In this document: positions 1-5,755 of the stretch, piece by piece | Layout of the letters: every line of letters begins with the position of its first letter | Numbering within the stretch: position 1 is the first letter of the stretch | Assembly: GCA_030639165.1 (NCBI GenBank) | Contig: DAOWDF010000217.1 | Coordinates: 1 to 7,406 of the forward strand | DNA: 7,406 nucleotides | Direction of reading: 5' to 3' | From: Alphaproteobacteria bacterium | GTDB lineage: Bacteria > Pseudomonadota > Alphaproteobacteria > Micavibrionales > Micavibrionaceae | Position numbers and translations under genes: made by a program | Notes under the pieces: model-generated | The model's database searches: none | What the model was told of the DNA's origin: nothing | What the model saw: only the letters and a program-made list of their open reading frames with translations

Positions 1-449
1 GAAGATAGGCCGCTTATCAAGTTTGGCTCGGCGTTTATAGCGATATAATCCGCACCTATCTCTATGGCTTTGCTGGCGCGATCATGTACTGAGCCACAAT
101 CAACTCCGATAATAGCATCATCACCAAGTTCTTCACGCGCAAGGCCTAGCTCTTCTCCACTCTCCAGCAGAATTCCATTTGCGCCTAAGATATCAAAAGC
201 CACTACTTCACCACTTAAAATCGAGACAATACCCTCATGCTGTAACAGCGTGATAAGATCGGTGATCTCCTGAGCTTTATCCGCAACATAGACAAGCTCT
301 ACCACGTTCATATTTTTCTTATAGCCAGAGCTACGGTTAATAACCATCGCCATTTGGCGCAACCTTGTAATAAGGTTTTGCATGTCGCAAAAATCATCTA
401 TCCGCAAATAAATTCCACATGGCGGACTTCCAGCCTTTTCATTGCTCAT
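1..449 (-). CDS. Thiamine-phosphate synthase/TenI-like protein, divergent, 3' end beyond the window
   Basis: The minus strand is open from an ATG at 449-447 to the left edge (149 complete codons); the C-terminus is missing. The visible protein resembles the TIM-barrel ThiE/TenI family, which joins the thiazole and pyrimidine halves of thiamine (ThiE) or isomerises the thiazole (TenI). Matching landmarks are GANGILLESGEELGLAR (residues 89-105), standing where the family has its DGVHLGQ-D-AR segment, then IIGVD (113-117) and the late strand GADYIAI (132-138). Several usual ThiE positions look altered: the substrate-binding ND before the DGVHL strand appears as SG (79-80), and the Mg-binding Asp of the GQED segment aligns with Glu. 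The N-terminus lacks the usual QLR-K motif. It may therefore be a paralogue without ThiE activity. The start follows an A-rich stretch (AAAGAAAGCACAAAGA) with only a weak ribosome site. It is divergent from the yejF-like gene across repeat copy A. The fold family is fairly likely; the activity is uncertain. Confidence 0.72.
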   Translation of the reverse strand, partial: MSNEKAGSPPCGIYLRIDDFCDMQNLITRLRQMAMVINRSSGYKKNMNVVELVYVADKAQEITDLITLLQHEGIVSILSGEVVAFDILGANGILLESGEELGLAREELGDDAIIGVDCGSVHDRASKAIEIGADYIAINAEPNLISGLS

Positions 450-481
450 TCTTTGTGCTTTCTTTTATCAATGTCATCCCC

Positions 482-509
482 TTGATTTTGCGTATGCAAA
501 ATTTATACT
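482..509 (+). promoter_or_regulatory. Candidate promoter toward the yejF-like gene
   Basis: TTGATT (482-487) and TATACT (504-509) are separated by 16 bp. The -10 matches consensus at five of six positions and the -35 at four. Transcription from here would begin near 516 and give a leader of about 108 nt containing hairpins II and III before the start codon at 624. Its -10 overlaps the opposing -10 on the other strand (TTTATACT), so the two promoters would compete. The same boxes occur in repeat copy B. Confidence 0.45.
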
Positions 510-530
510 AAGGGGATCTGGTTATGTCAG
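502..530 (-). promoter_or_regulatory. Candidate promoter toward the ThiE-like gene
   Basis: Read on the minus strand, CTGACA (530-525) is followed after 17 bp by TATAAA (507-502). These match the sigma-70 boxes at five of six positions each, with ideal spacing. The expected start lies about 50 bases upstream of the ATG at 449. The boxes are part of repeat copy A: the -35 overlaps the base of hairpin II and the -10 overlaps the 3' arm of hairpin I. Predicted from sequence only. Confidence 0.5.
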
Positions 531-623
531 TAGCTATGCTACTGTCTTTATGGATACCCGCAGTTTTAACAAAGCGTTGCTTTGTCGCGGGCATGACGAC
601 TTCTTAATATAGAGAAAAGATTT

Positions 624-2234
624 ATGACGCAAGCTATACTAAAAATCAAGAATTTACACGTAGATTTCAAAACTCCATCTGGGAATTTCCACGCAGTTAA
701 AGGGGTGAGATTTGACATTAATGCAGGCGAAACTATGGCTCTTGTTGGTGAGTCTGGTTCTGGGAAATCTGTATCCGCACTTTCAGTGATGAAACTATTG
801 CCCTACCCCGCAGCCAGCCATCGCGAAGGGTCGTCAATTATATTCAATGGCGCGGAGCTGATAGATAAAGATGAGAGCTATATGCGCGGCGTTCGTGGGC
901 AGCAAATTGGTATGATCTTTCAAGAGCCACAAAGCGCGCTTAACCCGCTTCATACAATTGAAAAACAAATTGGAGAAGTGCTTAAAATCCACCAAGGAAT
1001 GAATGGTGCGGAAGCTAGCACACGTATATTGGAATTAATGGATATGGTTGAGCTATCCAATATGAAGCAGCGTTTAAACGCCTACCCTCATGAGCTTTCT
1101 GGTGGGCAAAAGCAGCGGGTTATGATTGCCATGGCGCTGGCTAATAAGCCCGAGCTATTAACTGCAGACGAGCCGACAACCGCGCTTGACGTTACCGTGC
1201 AGGCGCAAATATTGGCGCTCCTCCAAAATCTACAAAAAGAGCTCAATATGTCTATGTTGCTGATCACTCATGATCTTTCGGTGGTAGAGAAAATGGCCGA
1301 TCATGTTTGCGTTATGCGCCATGGTGAGTTGCTGGAATCGAACAGTGCCAAGGACTTATTCGCTAAACCTGCCCACGAATACACTAAGATGCTGCTAAAT
1401 ACTCGGCCGAAGGGTATGGCTAGACCTATTGAAGCTGGCGCGCCTAAACTCGTGACTGGCGAGCATTTAAAGGTGCATTTTCCATTAAGTAAAAATATAT
1501 TTGGCAAGCCAACCAAACTGCTTAAGGCCGTGGATGACATCAGTATTACGATCAAGCGCGGTGAGACGCTTGGCGTTGTTGGCGAGTCTGGATCAGGAAA
1601 ATCTACGCTTGGCCTTGCTGTACTGAAATTATTGAACGCCGAAGGAGCGCTAGAGTTTGACGGGCGCGTTGTTTCAAAGCTAAACCGTAAAGCCATGCGC
1701 CCGCTAAGGTCGCGCATGCAAATAGTGTTTCAAGATCCCTATGCCTCGCTATCCCCGCGAATGAGCATTGCGCAGATTATTGGTGAAGGTCTAGCTCTGC
1801 ACCGCTCAGAGCTATCGAAATCTGATCGTGATGATTTGGTTATTGATGCGCTTAAAGATGTGGCGATGAACCCTGATACTAGGCATCGCTATCCGCATGA
1901 ATTTTCCGGCGGGCAGCGCCAAAGGGTTGCAATTGCGCGGGCTGTTGTTCTTGCGCCTGAATTTATAGTGCTGGATGAACCGACAAGCGCGCTAGATGTG
2001 TCCGTACAAGCGGAAATAGTGGATTTATTGAGAGAATTGCAGGAACGTAAAAACCTATCCTACATGTTTATAAGCCACGACTTGCGCGTTGTTAGAGCGA
2101 TGAGCCATAATGTTCTAGTCATGAAAGATGGCCAAGTAATCGAGCAAGGCAGCGCCGAGGAAATATTTAATTCCCCTAAAGAGCCTTATACTAAAGCACT
2201 GCTAGAGGCTGCAATGAACTTACGCGCGGCATAA
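624..2234 (+). CDS. yejF: Oligopeptide/microcin C-type ABC transporter, tandem ATP-binding subunit (YejF-like)
   Basis: This 536-residue protein has two complete ABC ATPase domains in one chain, the arrangement and approximate length of YejF, which powers a peptide/microcin C importer of the Opp/Dpp type on the inner face of the membrane. Domain 1 has Walker A GESGSGKS (42-49), Q-loop Q100, signature LSGGQ (158-162), Walker B ending DEP (182-184) and H-loop H216. Domain 2 has Walker A GESGSGKS (320-327), Q-loop Q370, signature FSGGQ (427-431), Walker B ending LDEP (450-453) and H-loop H485. Both sites therefore look catalytically intact. Each domain is followed by the oligopeptide-type tail with a P-EYT or P-PYT motif (HEYTKMLL near 251-258; EPYTKALL near the end). 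The ATG at 624 follows a purine-rich AGAGAAAAGA stretch. The usual partners (binding protein YejA, permeases YejB and YejE) are not in the window, so the substrate is uncertain; GsiA-like glutathione importers have the same architecture. Confidence 0.9.
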   Translation: MTQAILKIKNLHVDFKTPSGNFHAVKGVRFDINAGETMALVGESGSGKSVSALSVMKLLPYPAASHREGSSIIFNGAELIDKDESYMRGVRGQQIGMIFQEPQSALNPLHTIEKQIGEVLKIHQGMNGAEASTRILELMDMVELSNMKQRLNAYPHELSGGQKQRVMIAMALANKPELLTADEPTTALDVTVQAQILALLQNLQKELNMSMLLITHDLSVVEKMADHVCVMRHGELLESNSAKDLFAKPAHEYTKMLLNTRPKGMARPIEAGAPKLVTGEHLKVHFPLSKNIFGKPTKLLKAVDDISITIKRGETLGVVGESGSGKSTLGLAVLKLLNAEGALEFDGRVVSKLNRKAMRPLRSRMQIVFQDPYASLSPRMSIAQIIGEGLALHRSELSKSDRDDLVIDALKDVAMNPDTRHRYPHEFSGGQRQRVAIARAVVLAPEFIVLDEPTSALDVSVQAEIVDLLRELQERKNLSYMFISHDLRVVRAMSHNVLVMKDGQVIEQGSAEEIFNSPKEPYTKALLEAAMNLRAA

Positions 2235-2307
2235 AACCCAAGCATAACTATTTTTTCCTTTGCTTTATGTGCTGTGCGTGTTAAACAATTCTAAAGTTTT
2301 TATAGGC

Positions 2308-2313
2308 TATACT
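2308..2313 (+). promoter_or_regulatory. Candidate -10 box for rpsU
   Basis: TATACT lies 35 bp upstream of the rpsU start in a very AT-rich stretch. It is the same hexamer as the proposed -10 in the repeat elements. No convincing -35 lies at 16-18 bp: the nearest TTAAAC (2281-2286) is 21 bp away. The 113-bp gap after the yejF-like gene shows no clear terminator, so read-through into rpsU is also possible. Confidence 0.3.
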
Positions 2314-2333
2314 TAATTTTTAACAAATTTAGA

Positions 2334-2343
2334 AAGAGGTGAG
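2334..2343 (+). promoter_or_regulatory. Ribosome-binding site deciding the rpsU start
   Basis: AAGAGGTGAG is the strongest Shine-Dalgarno sequence in the window and ends four bases before GTG 2348. It contains the alternative GTG at 2339, which is therefore unlikely to be an initiator. Confidence 0.75.
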
Positions 2344-2347
2344 CACT

Positions 2348-2554
2348 GTGGTCAGTGTAAACGTAAGAGATAACAACGTAGATCAAGCTTTACGCGTTTT
2401 GAAAAAGAAAATGCAACGTGAAGGTATCTTCCGTGAAATGAAGCTTCGTCGTCATTACGAAAAACCATCCGAGAAAAAAGCACGTGAAGGCGCGGAAAAT
2501 ATCCGTCGCTGTCGTAAGATGGATCGTAAACGTCGCGATCGTGACGGATTTTAG
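2348..2554 (+). CDS. rpsU: 30S ribosomal protein S21
   Basis: The product is 68 residues and strongly basic, with the hallmark S21 sequence: [21 protein letters not shown] (roughly residues 6-26), then [19 protein letters not shown] and an Arg/Lys-rich tail. S21 joins the 30S subunit late and helps initiation through contacts near the anti-Shine-Dalgarno region of 16S rRNA. I place the start at GTG 2348, giving [10 protein letters not shown]. An upstream in-frame GTG at 2339 would add three residues, but it lies within the ribosome-binding site itself (AAGAGGTGAG, 2334-2343), which has good spacing to 2348. The [10 protein letters not shown] form and the length fit alphaproteobacterial S21. 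The gene has its own strong terminator and is probably a single-gene unit or the end of one. Confidence 0.97.
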   Translation: MVSVNVRDNNVDQALRVLKKKMQREGIFREMKLRRHYEKPSEKKAREGAENIRRCRKMDRKRRDRDGF

Positions 2555-2580
2555 AGCTAGCTCTAAATATAAAGAATAGT

Positions 2581-2616
2581 AAAAAACTGCTGCCGTTTCT
2601 GGTCAGCGGTTTTTTT
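2581..2616 (+). terminator. Rho-independent terminator after rpsU
   Basis: AAAAAACTGCTG (2581-2592) pairs with CAGCGGTTTTTT (2604-2615), with one T-G wobble, around an 11-nt loop. A run of seven T residues (2610-2616) follows the GC-rich core. It lies 26 bp after the rpsU stop codon and separates rpsU from the exported-protein gene. Confidence 0.85.
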
Positions 2617-2638
2617 ATGCTCATATTTGGGTATATTA

Positions 2639-2647
2639 TGATAGAAT
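2639..2647 (+). promoter_or_regulatory. Candidate extended -10 for the exported-protein gene
   Basis: TGATAGAAT fits the extended -10 pattern TGN-TANNNT, with TAGAAT matching TATAAT at five of six positions. It lies after the rpsU terminator and about 45 bp before the ATG at 2693. No good -35 is present. The gene needs its own promoter if the terminator works, which is the main support for this weak call. Confidence 0.3.
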
Positions 2648-2692
2648 TATACCGAGCTCTATATAGCAAGGATCAAAAGGACCAAAAAAACT

Positions 2693-3844
2693 ATGAGAAA
2701 AAACTTCCTGATTAACTATCTGGCCTTAACATGCATATTATCTCTATCTATGTCACCCGCCATATCCTATGCACAGGATCACAATGTGGCCAGAGCTGGT
2801 AAGAAGAAAGAAAAGGAAGAGCTAGAAATACATAAATCTATTACTAATATTTTTGATGTGAAATTTGCTAAAGAATATAAATATAAGATTTTTCCATTTC
2901 AGTTTAATAATGATAGCGTTGCCTATACGGTGGAAATAGTGTCACCGATGGTTAAGAAAATCTCCAATAACAAAAATATAATTGTAAAGGCCGCGCAAAC
3001 TTTTGGTTCGGAATTAACGCAAAAAGATGCGAAAATAATACTAGAAAGAGAATCTGAAAAATATATGCAATCTGCCGATGATATTGGCGGCACAGTGATG
3101 GTAAATGAAGATATCTTAGATAATGGATTTGCAGGAAAAGAAATTTATATCACTTACACTGATAGAGGTAAGAAATATGGCCTTAGAATTAAAGTATATG
3201 TGACTAATTTTTCAAAAGTAGAGCAAGTTATAAATGCGCCTATTAGTAATATATACTCTTATAAATCCAACGATTTCTTTGACTCCATAAGACTGCATGA
3301 CGGGATCACACAAAAAGCAAATCCACTTGGTGTTGGCTGGGTAGATTATACAGCTAAGAATAAGATATTTACCGTTACACTCCCCCCTGTAAATAGCGAA
3401 TACACGCCCAATCCCCCTCGCCTCTCGACAAAAACAGCTACCTCTGAAATATTAGATTTTGAGATAAAAGACCCTGTTACCGAAGATAGCGTTTTTTATA
3501 AAGCCACATCTTATAAAAGTAAGAAAAAATTTGGTACAAACTCTGTAAAGCACATAATAGTAAACTCTCACCTTTCCAGATTTGTTAACGGTTCCAAGAT
3601 AAAGAAACTAGCGACTGAAGAGAGCATAATTGACGGCACAAAGATCCTAAGGACAAGGCTTATTATTGCCCCTAATAAAAAATTCCCTGGGATTAATGTG
3701 ATTTTTGTTGAGGCTCACTACAAAGGGAATACTCTTGTGATTCAGGAGTTTTCCTGCGCATCAAGATACGTCAAGTCAGACTTACATAACACTTTATTCT
3801 CACTTATGAAATTCCATCCTGATAAATATAAAGCCCCTGAATAA
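2693..3844 (+). CDS. Exported protein of unknown function with a probable internal domain duplication
   Basis: I do not recognise this 383-residue protein. The N-terminus is a typical Sec signal peptide: MRKN, a hydrophobic core at about residues 5-24, and a likely signal peptidase I site after SYA (27) before QDH. A charged linker rich in Lys and Glu follows (36-45). Two similar halves can be seen. The first ends with GKEIYITY (148-155), YGLRIKVYVTNF and SNDFFDSIRLH (192-202). The second begins with KIFTVTLPP (224-232) and ends with GTKILRTRL (315-323), INVIFVEAHYKGNTLVIQEF and SDLHNTLFSLMKFH (362-375). The spacing of these beta strands and the closing helix suggests the PsbP/DUF1795-like fold, but that is inference. 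There is no lipobox and no transmembrane helix beyond the signal, so a periplasmic or secreted location is likely. A ribosome site AAAAGGA lies about 11 bp before the ATG. The gene is noticeably richer in A+T than yejF and pepP. Its stop codon lies 10 bp from the convergent pepP stop. Confidence 0.85.
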   Translation: MRKNFLINYLALTCILSLSMSPAISYAQDHNVARAGKKKEKEELEIHKSITNIFDVKFAKEYKYKIFPFQFNNDSVAYTVEIVSPMVKKISNNKNIIVKAAQTFGSELTQKDAKIILERESEKYMQSADDIGGTVMVNEDILDNGFAGKEIYITYTDRGKKYGLRIKVYVTNFSKVEQVINAPISNIYSYKSNDFFDSIRLHDGITQKANPLGVGWVDYTAKNKIFTVTLPPVNSEYTPNPPRLSTKTATSEILDFEIKDPVTEDSVFYKATSYKSKKKFGTNSVKHIIVNSHLSRFVNGSKIKKLATEESIIDGTKILRTRLIIAPNKKFPGINVIFVEAHYKGNTLVIQEFSCASRYVKSDLHNTLFSLMKFHPDKYKAPE

Positions 3845-3848
3845 ATAT

Positions 3849-3869
3849 ATATAACTAGGTTATATTTTT
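3849..3869. terminator. Possible bidirectional terminator between convergent genes
   Basis: ATATAAC (3849-3855) pairs with GTTATAT (3859-3865) around a 3-nt loop, followed by TTTT on the plus strand and an A/T-rich tract on the other side. It is centred on the pepP stop codon, in a gap of only 10 bp between the two convergent genes. The stem is short and AT-rich, so it may be weak. Confidence 0.4.
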
Positions 3870-5585
3870 AAGCCAATCACGCTCATCATCCGAGAGCAAT
3901 GGCGATAGTTTATCGTATATATCCTTAGAATATGCTTTAAGCCACCGTAATTCATCATCATCCAACATATTGCGCGCAATGAGTTTCGGCTCTAATGGGG
4001 CAAGTGTCACTGTTTCAAAGCGCAACATATCTGGCGCATCATCGCAATTCTGCACCAAAACCAAGCTCTCAATGCGGATACCATACTCGCCTTCTTTATA
4101 ATAACCCGGCTCATTAGATATCAACATCCCCGCCTCAAATGCTACTTCCCCGCGTGGAGAAATTCCCGCGGCGGCTTCATGCACACAAAGGTTACAGCCA
4201 ACTCCATGGCCTGTGCCATGCGCATAATCAAGCCCAACTTCTTGCAAATATTGGCGCGCTAAAACGTCAATTTCCTTACCAATAGTGCCTTTCGAAAACA
4301 CCGCACTAGCAAGTGCAATATGCCCTTTAAGCACGCGTGTGTAATTCTTGCACATTTCCTGCGTGGGTGTACCAATTGCAATTACGCGCGTAATATCCGT
4401 CGTCCCCCAGCGATATTGACCGCCGCTATCGACCAGAAATAAGCCATCACCGCGCAAAGCCTTATCACTATCCTTTGTCGCACGATAATGCACAATTGCG
4501 CCATGTTCACCGTAACCAGCAATAGTTGGAAAGCTTGGGGCAATGTAGGAAGGGTTTTCTAGGCGGAAACCTTCAAGTTTTTCCTCGGCAGATATCTCGC
4601 TAACTTGCCCATTATGATCTTGCTCATCCAGCCACTTAAGGAATTTAACCAGCGCCACCCCATCATTGATATGGGCTTCGCGCACGGCTGCTTGCTCGGA
4701 CATGCTCTTGATGGATTTCGGCGCAATAGTAGGATCTTTGAGGTCTATAATATCGGTGGCCACTTGCTTAAACCATATTGGTGCAGAACTATGATCAATC
4801 CAAATCTTGCCCTCAACCCCTGATATACGCCCACGCATATGATCTAGCTTAAATATATTAACGCCCGATAGCTCTACATCGCTATCCACAAACCAATCAA
4901 GCGTGCCATCCGCATATAAAAGCGCATAAGATAGACTTAGCGGAGAATAATCGATATCAGACCCACGAATATTAAGCAGCCAACATATTGAATCGCCTAA
5001 TGTTATAAGACAAGCTGCGCAGCCCTGATCCCTAACCTGCATTGCTATTTCCGAGCGTTTTTGAGCAGAGCTCTTGCCTGCTACATCATCTGGGAAAATC
5101 GTTGTCGGATTAGACGGGCGCGCTGGTTGATCTCTCCATATTTTATCAATTATATTGCTATCCATAGGGATTAGCTCTATGCCACGACCTTCTATCTTAT
5201 CCTTAATTTTGTTAAGTTGATCAGGCGTATAAAGCCAGACATCATACCCTACCTTAATACCCTCTCCTGCATACTCGACCAACCAATCACCTATAGTGGT
5301 ATTCGTACTATCGCATAAATCGTAAAGTTCTGCATCGACCTGATCCTTAAGCTGTAAGGTATATCGGCCGTCACTCATAACCACAGCTCGGTTCTCTAAA
5401 ATAACGCAAGCACCTGCACTTCCAGTAAAACCGGTGAGCCATGCTAAGCGCTCTGCATAGGGGGCTAAAAACTCGCCCTGAAATTCATCAGTGCGCGGCA
5501 ATATAAAACCATCCAAACCAGATTTTTTTATTTCTTTGCGTAAAGTTACAAGTCTTTCTTGATATGGAGCATAGTTTTCTGGCAT
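3855..5585 (-). CDS. pepP: Xaa-Pro aminopeptidase (aminopeptidase P, M24B family, long XPNPEP1-type)
   Basis: This metallo-exopeptidase removes the N-terminal residue of peptides whose second residue is proline, probably in the cytosol, since no signal peptide is seen. At 576 residues it is the long three-domain form: an N-terminal creatinase-like domain with PRTDEFQGEF (30-39) and ERLAWLTGFTGSAG (45-58), a second creatinase-like domain to about 300, the pita-bread catalytic domain (about 310-525), and a short C-terminal M24_C region beginning near FETVTLAPLEPKLI. All five dinuclear metal ligands are visible: D386 and D397 (VDSGGQY..TTD), H460 (HGTGHGVG), E492 (NEPGYY) and E506 (IRIES). The accessory histidines H366, H456 and H469 are also present. 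The enzyme therefore looks active. The ATG at 5585 follows AGAAAGACACC, a weak ribosome site. It is convergent with the exported-protein gene and divergent from mipZ across repeat copy B. Bacterial genes of this type are often named pepP although E. coli PepP is shorter. Confidence 0.95.
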   Translation of the reverse strand: MPENYAPYQERLVTLRKEIKKSGLDGFILPRTDEFQGEFLAPYAERLAWLTGFTGSAGACVILENRAVVMSDGRYTLQLKDQVDAELYDLCDSTNTTIGDWLVEYAGEGIKVGYDVWLYTPDQLNKIKDKIEGRGIELIPMDSNIIDKIWRDQPARPSNPTTIFPDDVAGKSSAQKRSEIAMQVRDQGCAACLITLGDSICWLLNIRGSDIDYSPLSLSYALLYADGTLDWFVDSDVELSGVNIFKLDHMRGRISGVEGKIWIDHSSAPIWFKQVATDIIDLKDPTIAPKSIKSMSEQAAVREAHINDGVALVKFLKWLDEQDHNGQVSEISAEEKLEGFRLENPSYIAPSFPTIAGYGEHGAIVHYRATKDSDKALRGDGLFLVDSGGQYRWGTTDITRVIAIGTPTQEMCKNYTRVLKGHIALASAVFSKGTIGKEIDVLARQYLQEVGLDYAHGTGHGVGCNLCVHEAAAGISPRGEVAFEAGMLISNEPGYYKEGEYGIRIESLVLVQNCDDAPDMLRFETVTLAPLEPKLIARNMLDDDELRWLKAYSKDIYDKLSPLLSDDERDWLKNIT

Positions 5586-5680
5586 GGTGTCTTTCTAACA
5601 TTTAATAAACTGTCATACCCGCGCTCTAGTGAAGCTAGAGTAAAACTGCGGGTATCCACGAAAGACAGACAGCTAGCTGT

Positions 5681-5707
5681 CTGACATATGGATCCCCTTA
5701 GTATAAA
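5681..5707 (+). promoter_or_regulatory. Candidate promoter toward mipZ
   Basis: CTGACA (5681-5686) and TATAAA (5702-5707) match consensus at five of six positions each, but the spacer is only 15 bp here, against 17 bp for the same boxes in copy A. The promoter may therefore be weaker, or these boxes may not be used. The expected start lies about 40 bases before the mipZ ATG. Confidence 0.38.
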
Positions 5708-5727
5708 TTTTGCTAACGCAAAATCAA
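5700..5727 (-). promoter_or_regulatory. Candidate promoter toward pepP
   Basis: On the minus strand TTGATT (5727-5722) is followed after 16 bp by TATACT (5705-5700), identical to the boxes in copy A that face the yejF-like gene. The leader to the pepP ATG would be about 108 nt and contain hairpins II and III. Confidence 0.45.
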
Positions 5728-5741
5728 GGGGATGACGGTGC

Positions 5742-5748
5742 GGAAAGG
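5742..5748 (+). promoter_or_regulatory. Ribosome-binding site deciding the mipZ start
   Basis: GGAAAGG ends seven bases before ATG 5756. The in-frame ATG at 5732 lies inside the conserved GGGGATGAC end of repeat copy B and has only the repeat's GGGG directly before it, so 5756 is the better start. Confidence 0.65.
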
Positions 5749-5755
5749 TCGTATC

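Larger units (their letters stand above)
473..597 (+). repeat. 125-bp three-hairpin repeat element, copy A
   Basis: This copy starts GTCATCCCC and ends GGGCATGAC, so its ends form a 5-bp inverted repeat (GTCAT/ATGAC). Inside are three hairpins. Hairpin I pairs CCCCTT (478-483) with AAGGGG (510-515) and ATTTTGC (485-491) with GCAAAAT (496-502) around the loop GTAT. Hairpin II pairs CAGTAGC (528-534) with GCTACTG (538-544) around TAT. Hairpin III pairs CCCGC (557-561) with GCGGG (587-591), topped by ACAAAGC (569-575) and GCTTTGT (579-585) around GTT. The reverse complement of positions 5612-5736 has the same length and layout. No target-site duplication is visible at its edges and it encodes no protein. 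It fills most of the gap between two divergent genes. It resembles small palindromic or MITE-like elements in general design, but I cannot assign it to a named family. Confidence 0.93.
5612..5736 (-). repeat. 125-bp three-hairpin repeat element, copy B (inverted)
   Basis: In reverse complement this stretch matches 473-597 at identical length. The first 46 bases of the element (plus-strand 5691-5736) differ from copy A at only two positions, both in the hairpin I loop (GTTA against GTAT). Hairpin II is here the perfect 18-bp palindrome CAGACAGCTAGCTGTCTG (5666-5683). Hairpin III has CTCTAG (5624-5629) and CTAGAG (5635-5640) around a 5-nt loop, inside the outer stem ATACCCGC (5615-5622) paired with GCGGGTAT (5648-5655). 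The distal stems of II and III differ in sequence from copy A but stay complementary. The copy lies 26 bp from the pepP start and 19 bp from the mipZ start, and no target-site duplication is seen. Confidence 0.93.

Noticed and set aside
64..273. Plus-strand open frame of 69 codons
   Set aside because: It lies antisense to the ThiE-like gene, has a low-complexity Ser/Pro-rich translation and no ribosome site.
473..597. CRISPR array or tRNA in the cloverleaf-like repeat
   Set aside because: There is only one unit per site with no spacers, and no T-loop, anticodon arm or acceptor-end features of a tRNA.
1301..1717. Minus-strand open frame of 138 codons
   Set aside because: It is an antisense shadow of the yejF-like gene, whose motifs are intact throughout.
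2339..2347. Upstream GTG as the rpsU start
   Set aside because: It lies within the ribosome-binding sequence, and S21 proteins normally begin with M-V/Q-x-V as from GTG 2348.
2352..2669. Minus-strand open frame of 105 codons over rpsU
   Set aside because: It is antisense to rpsU and its terminator; the S21 sequence is unmistakable on the plus strand.
2693..2740. Lipoprotein signal (Cys14) in the exported protein
   Set aside because: The residues before the Cys (A-L-T) do not fit a lipobox and the Cys is in the middle of the hydrophobic core; the SYA-QD site is a normal signal peptidase I site.
4605..4823. Plus-strand open frame of 72 codons inside pepP
   Set aside because: It is antisense to a conserved enzyme gene and shows no start signals or domain.
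5732..5755. Upstream ATG as the mipZ start, adding eight residues
   Set aside because: This ATG belongs to the conserved GGATGAC end of the repeat, whereas GGAAAGG is correctly spaced for ATG 5756.
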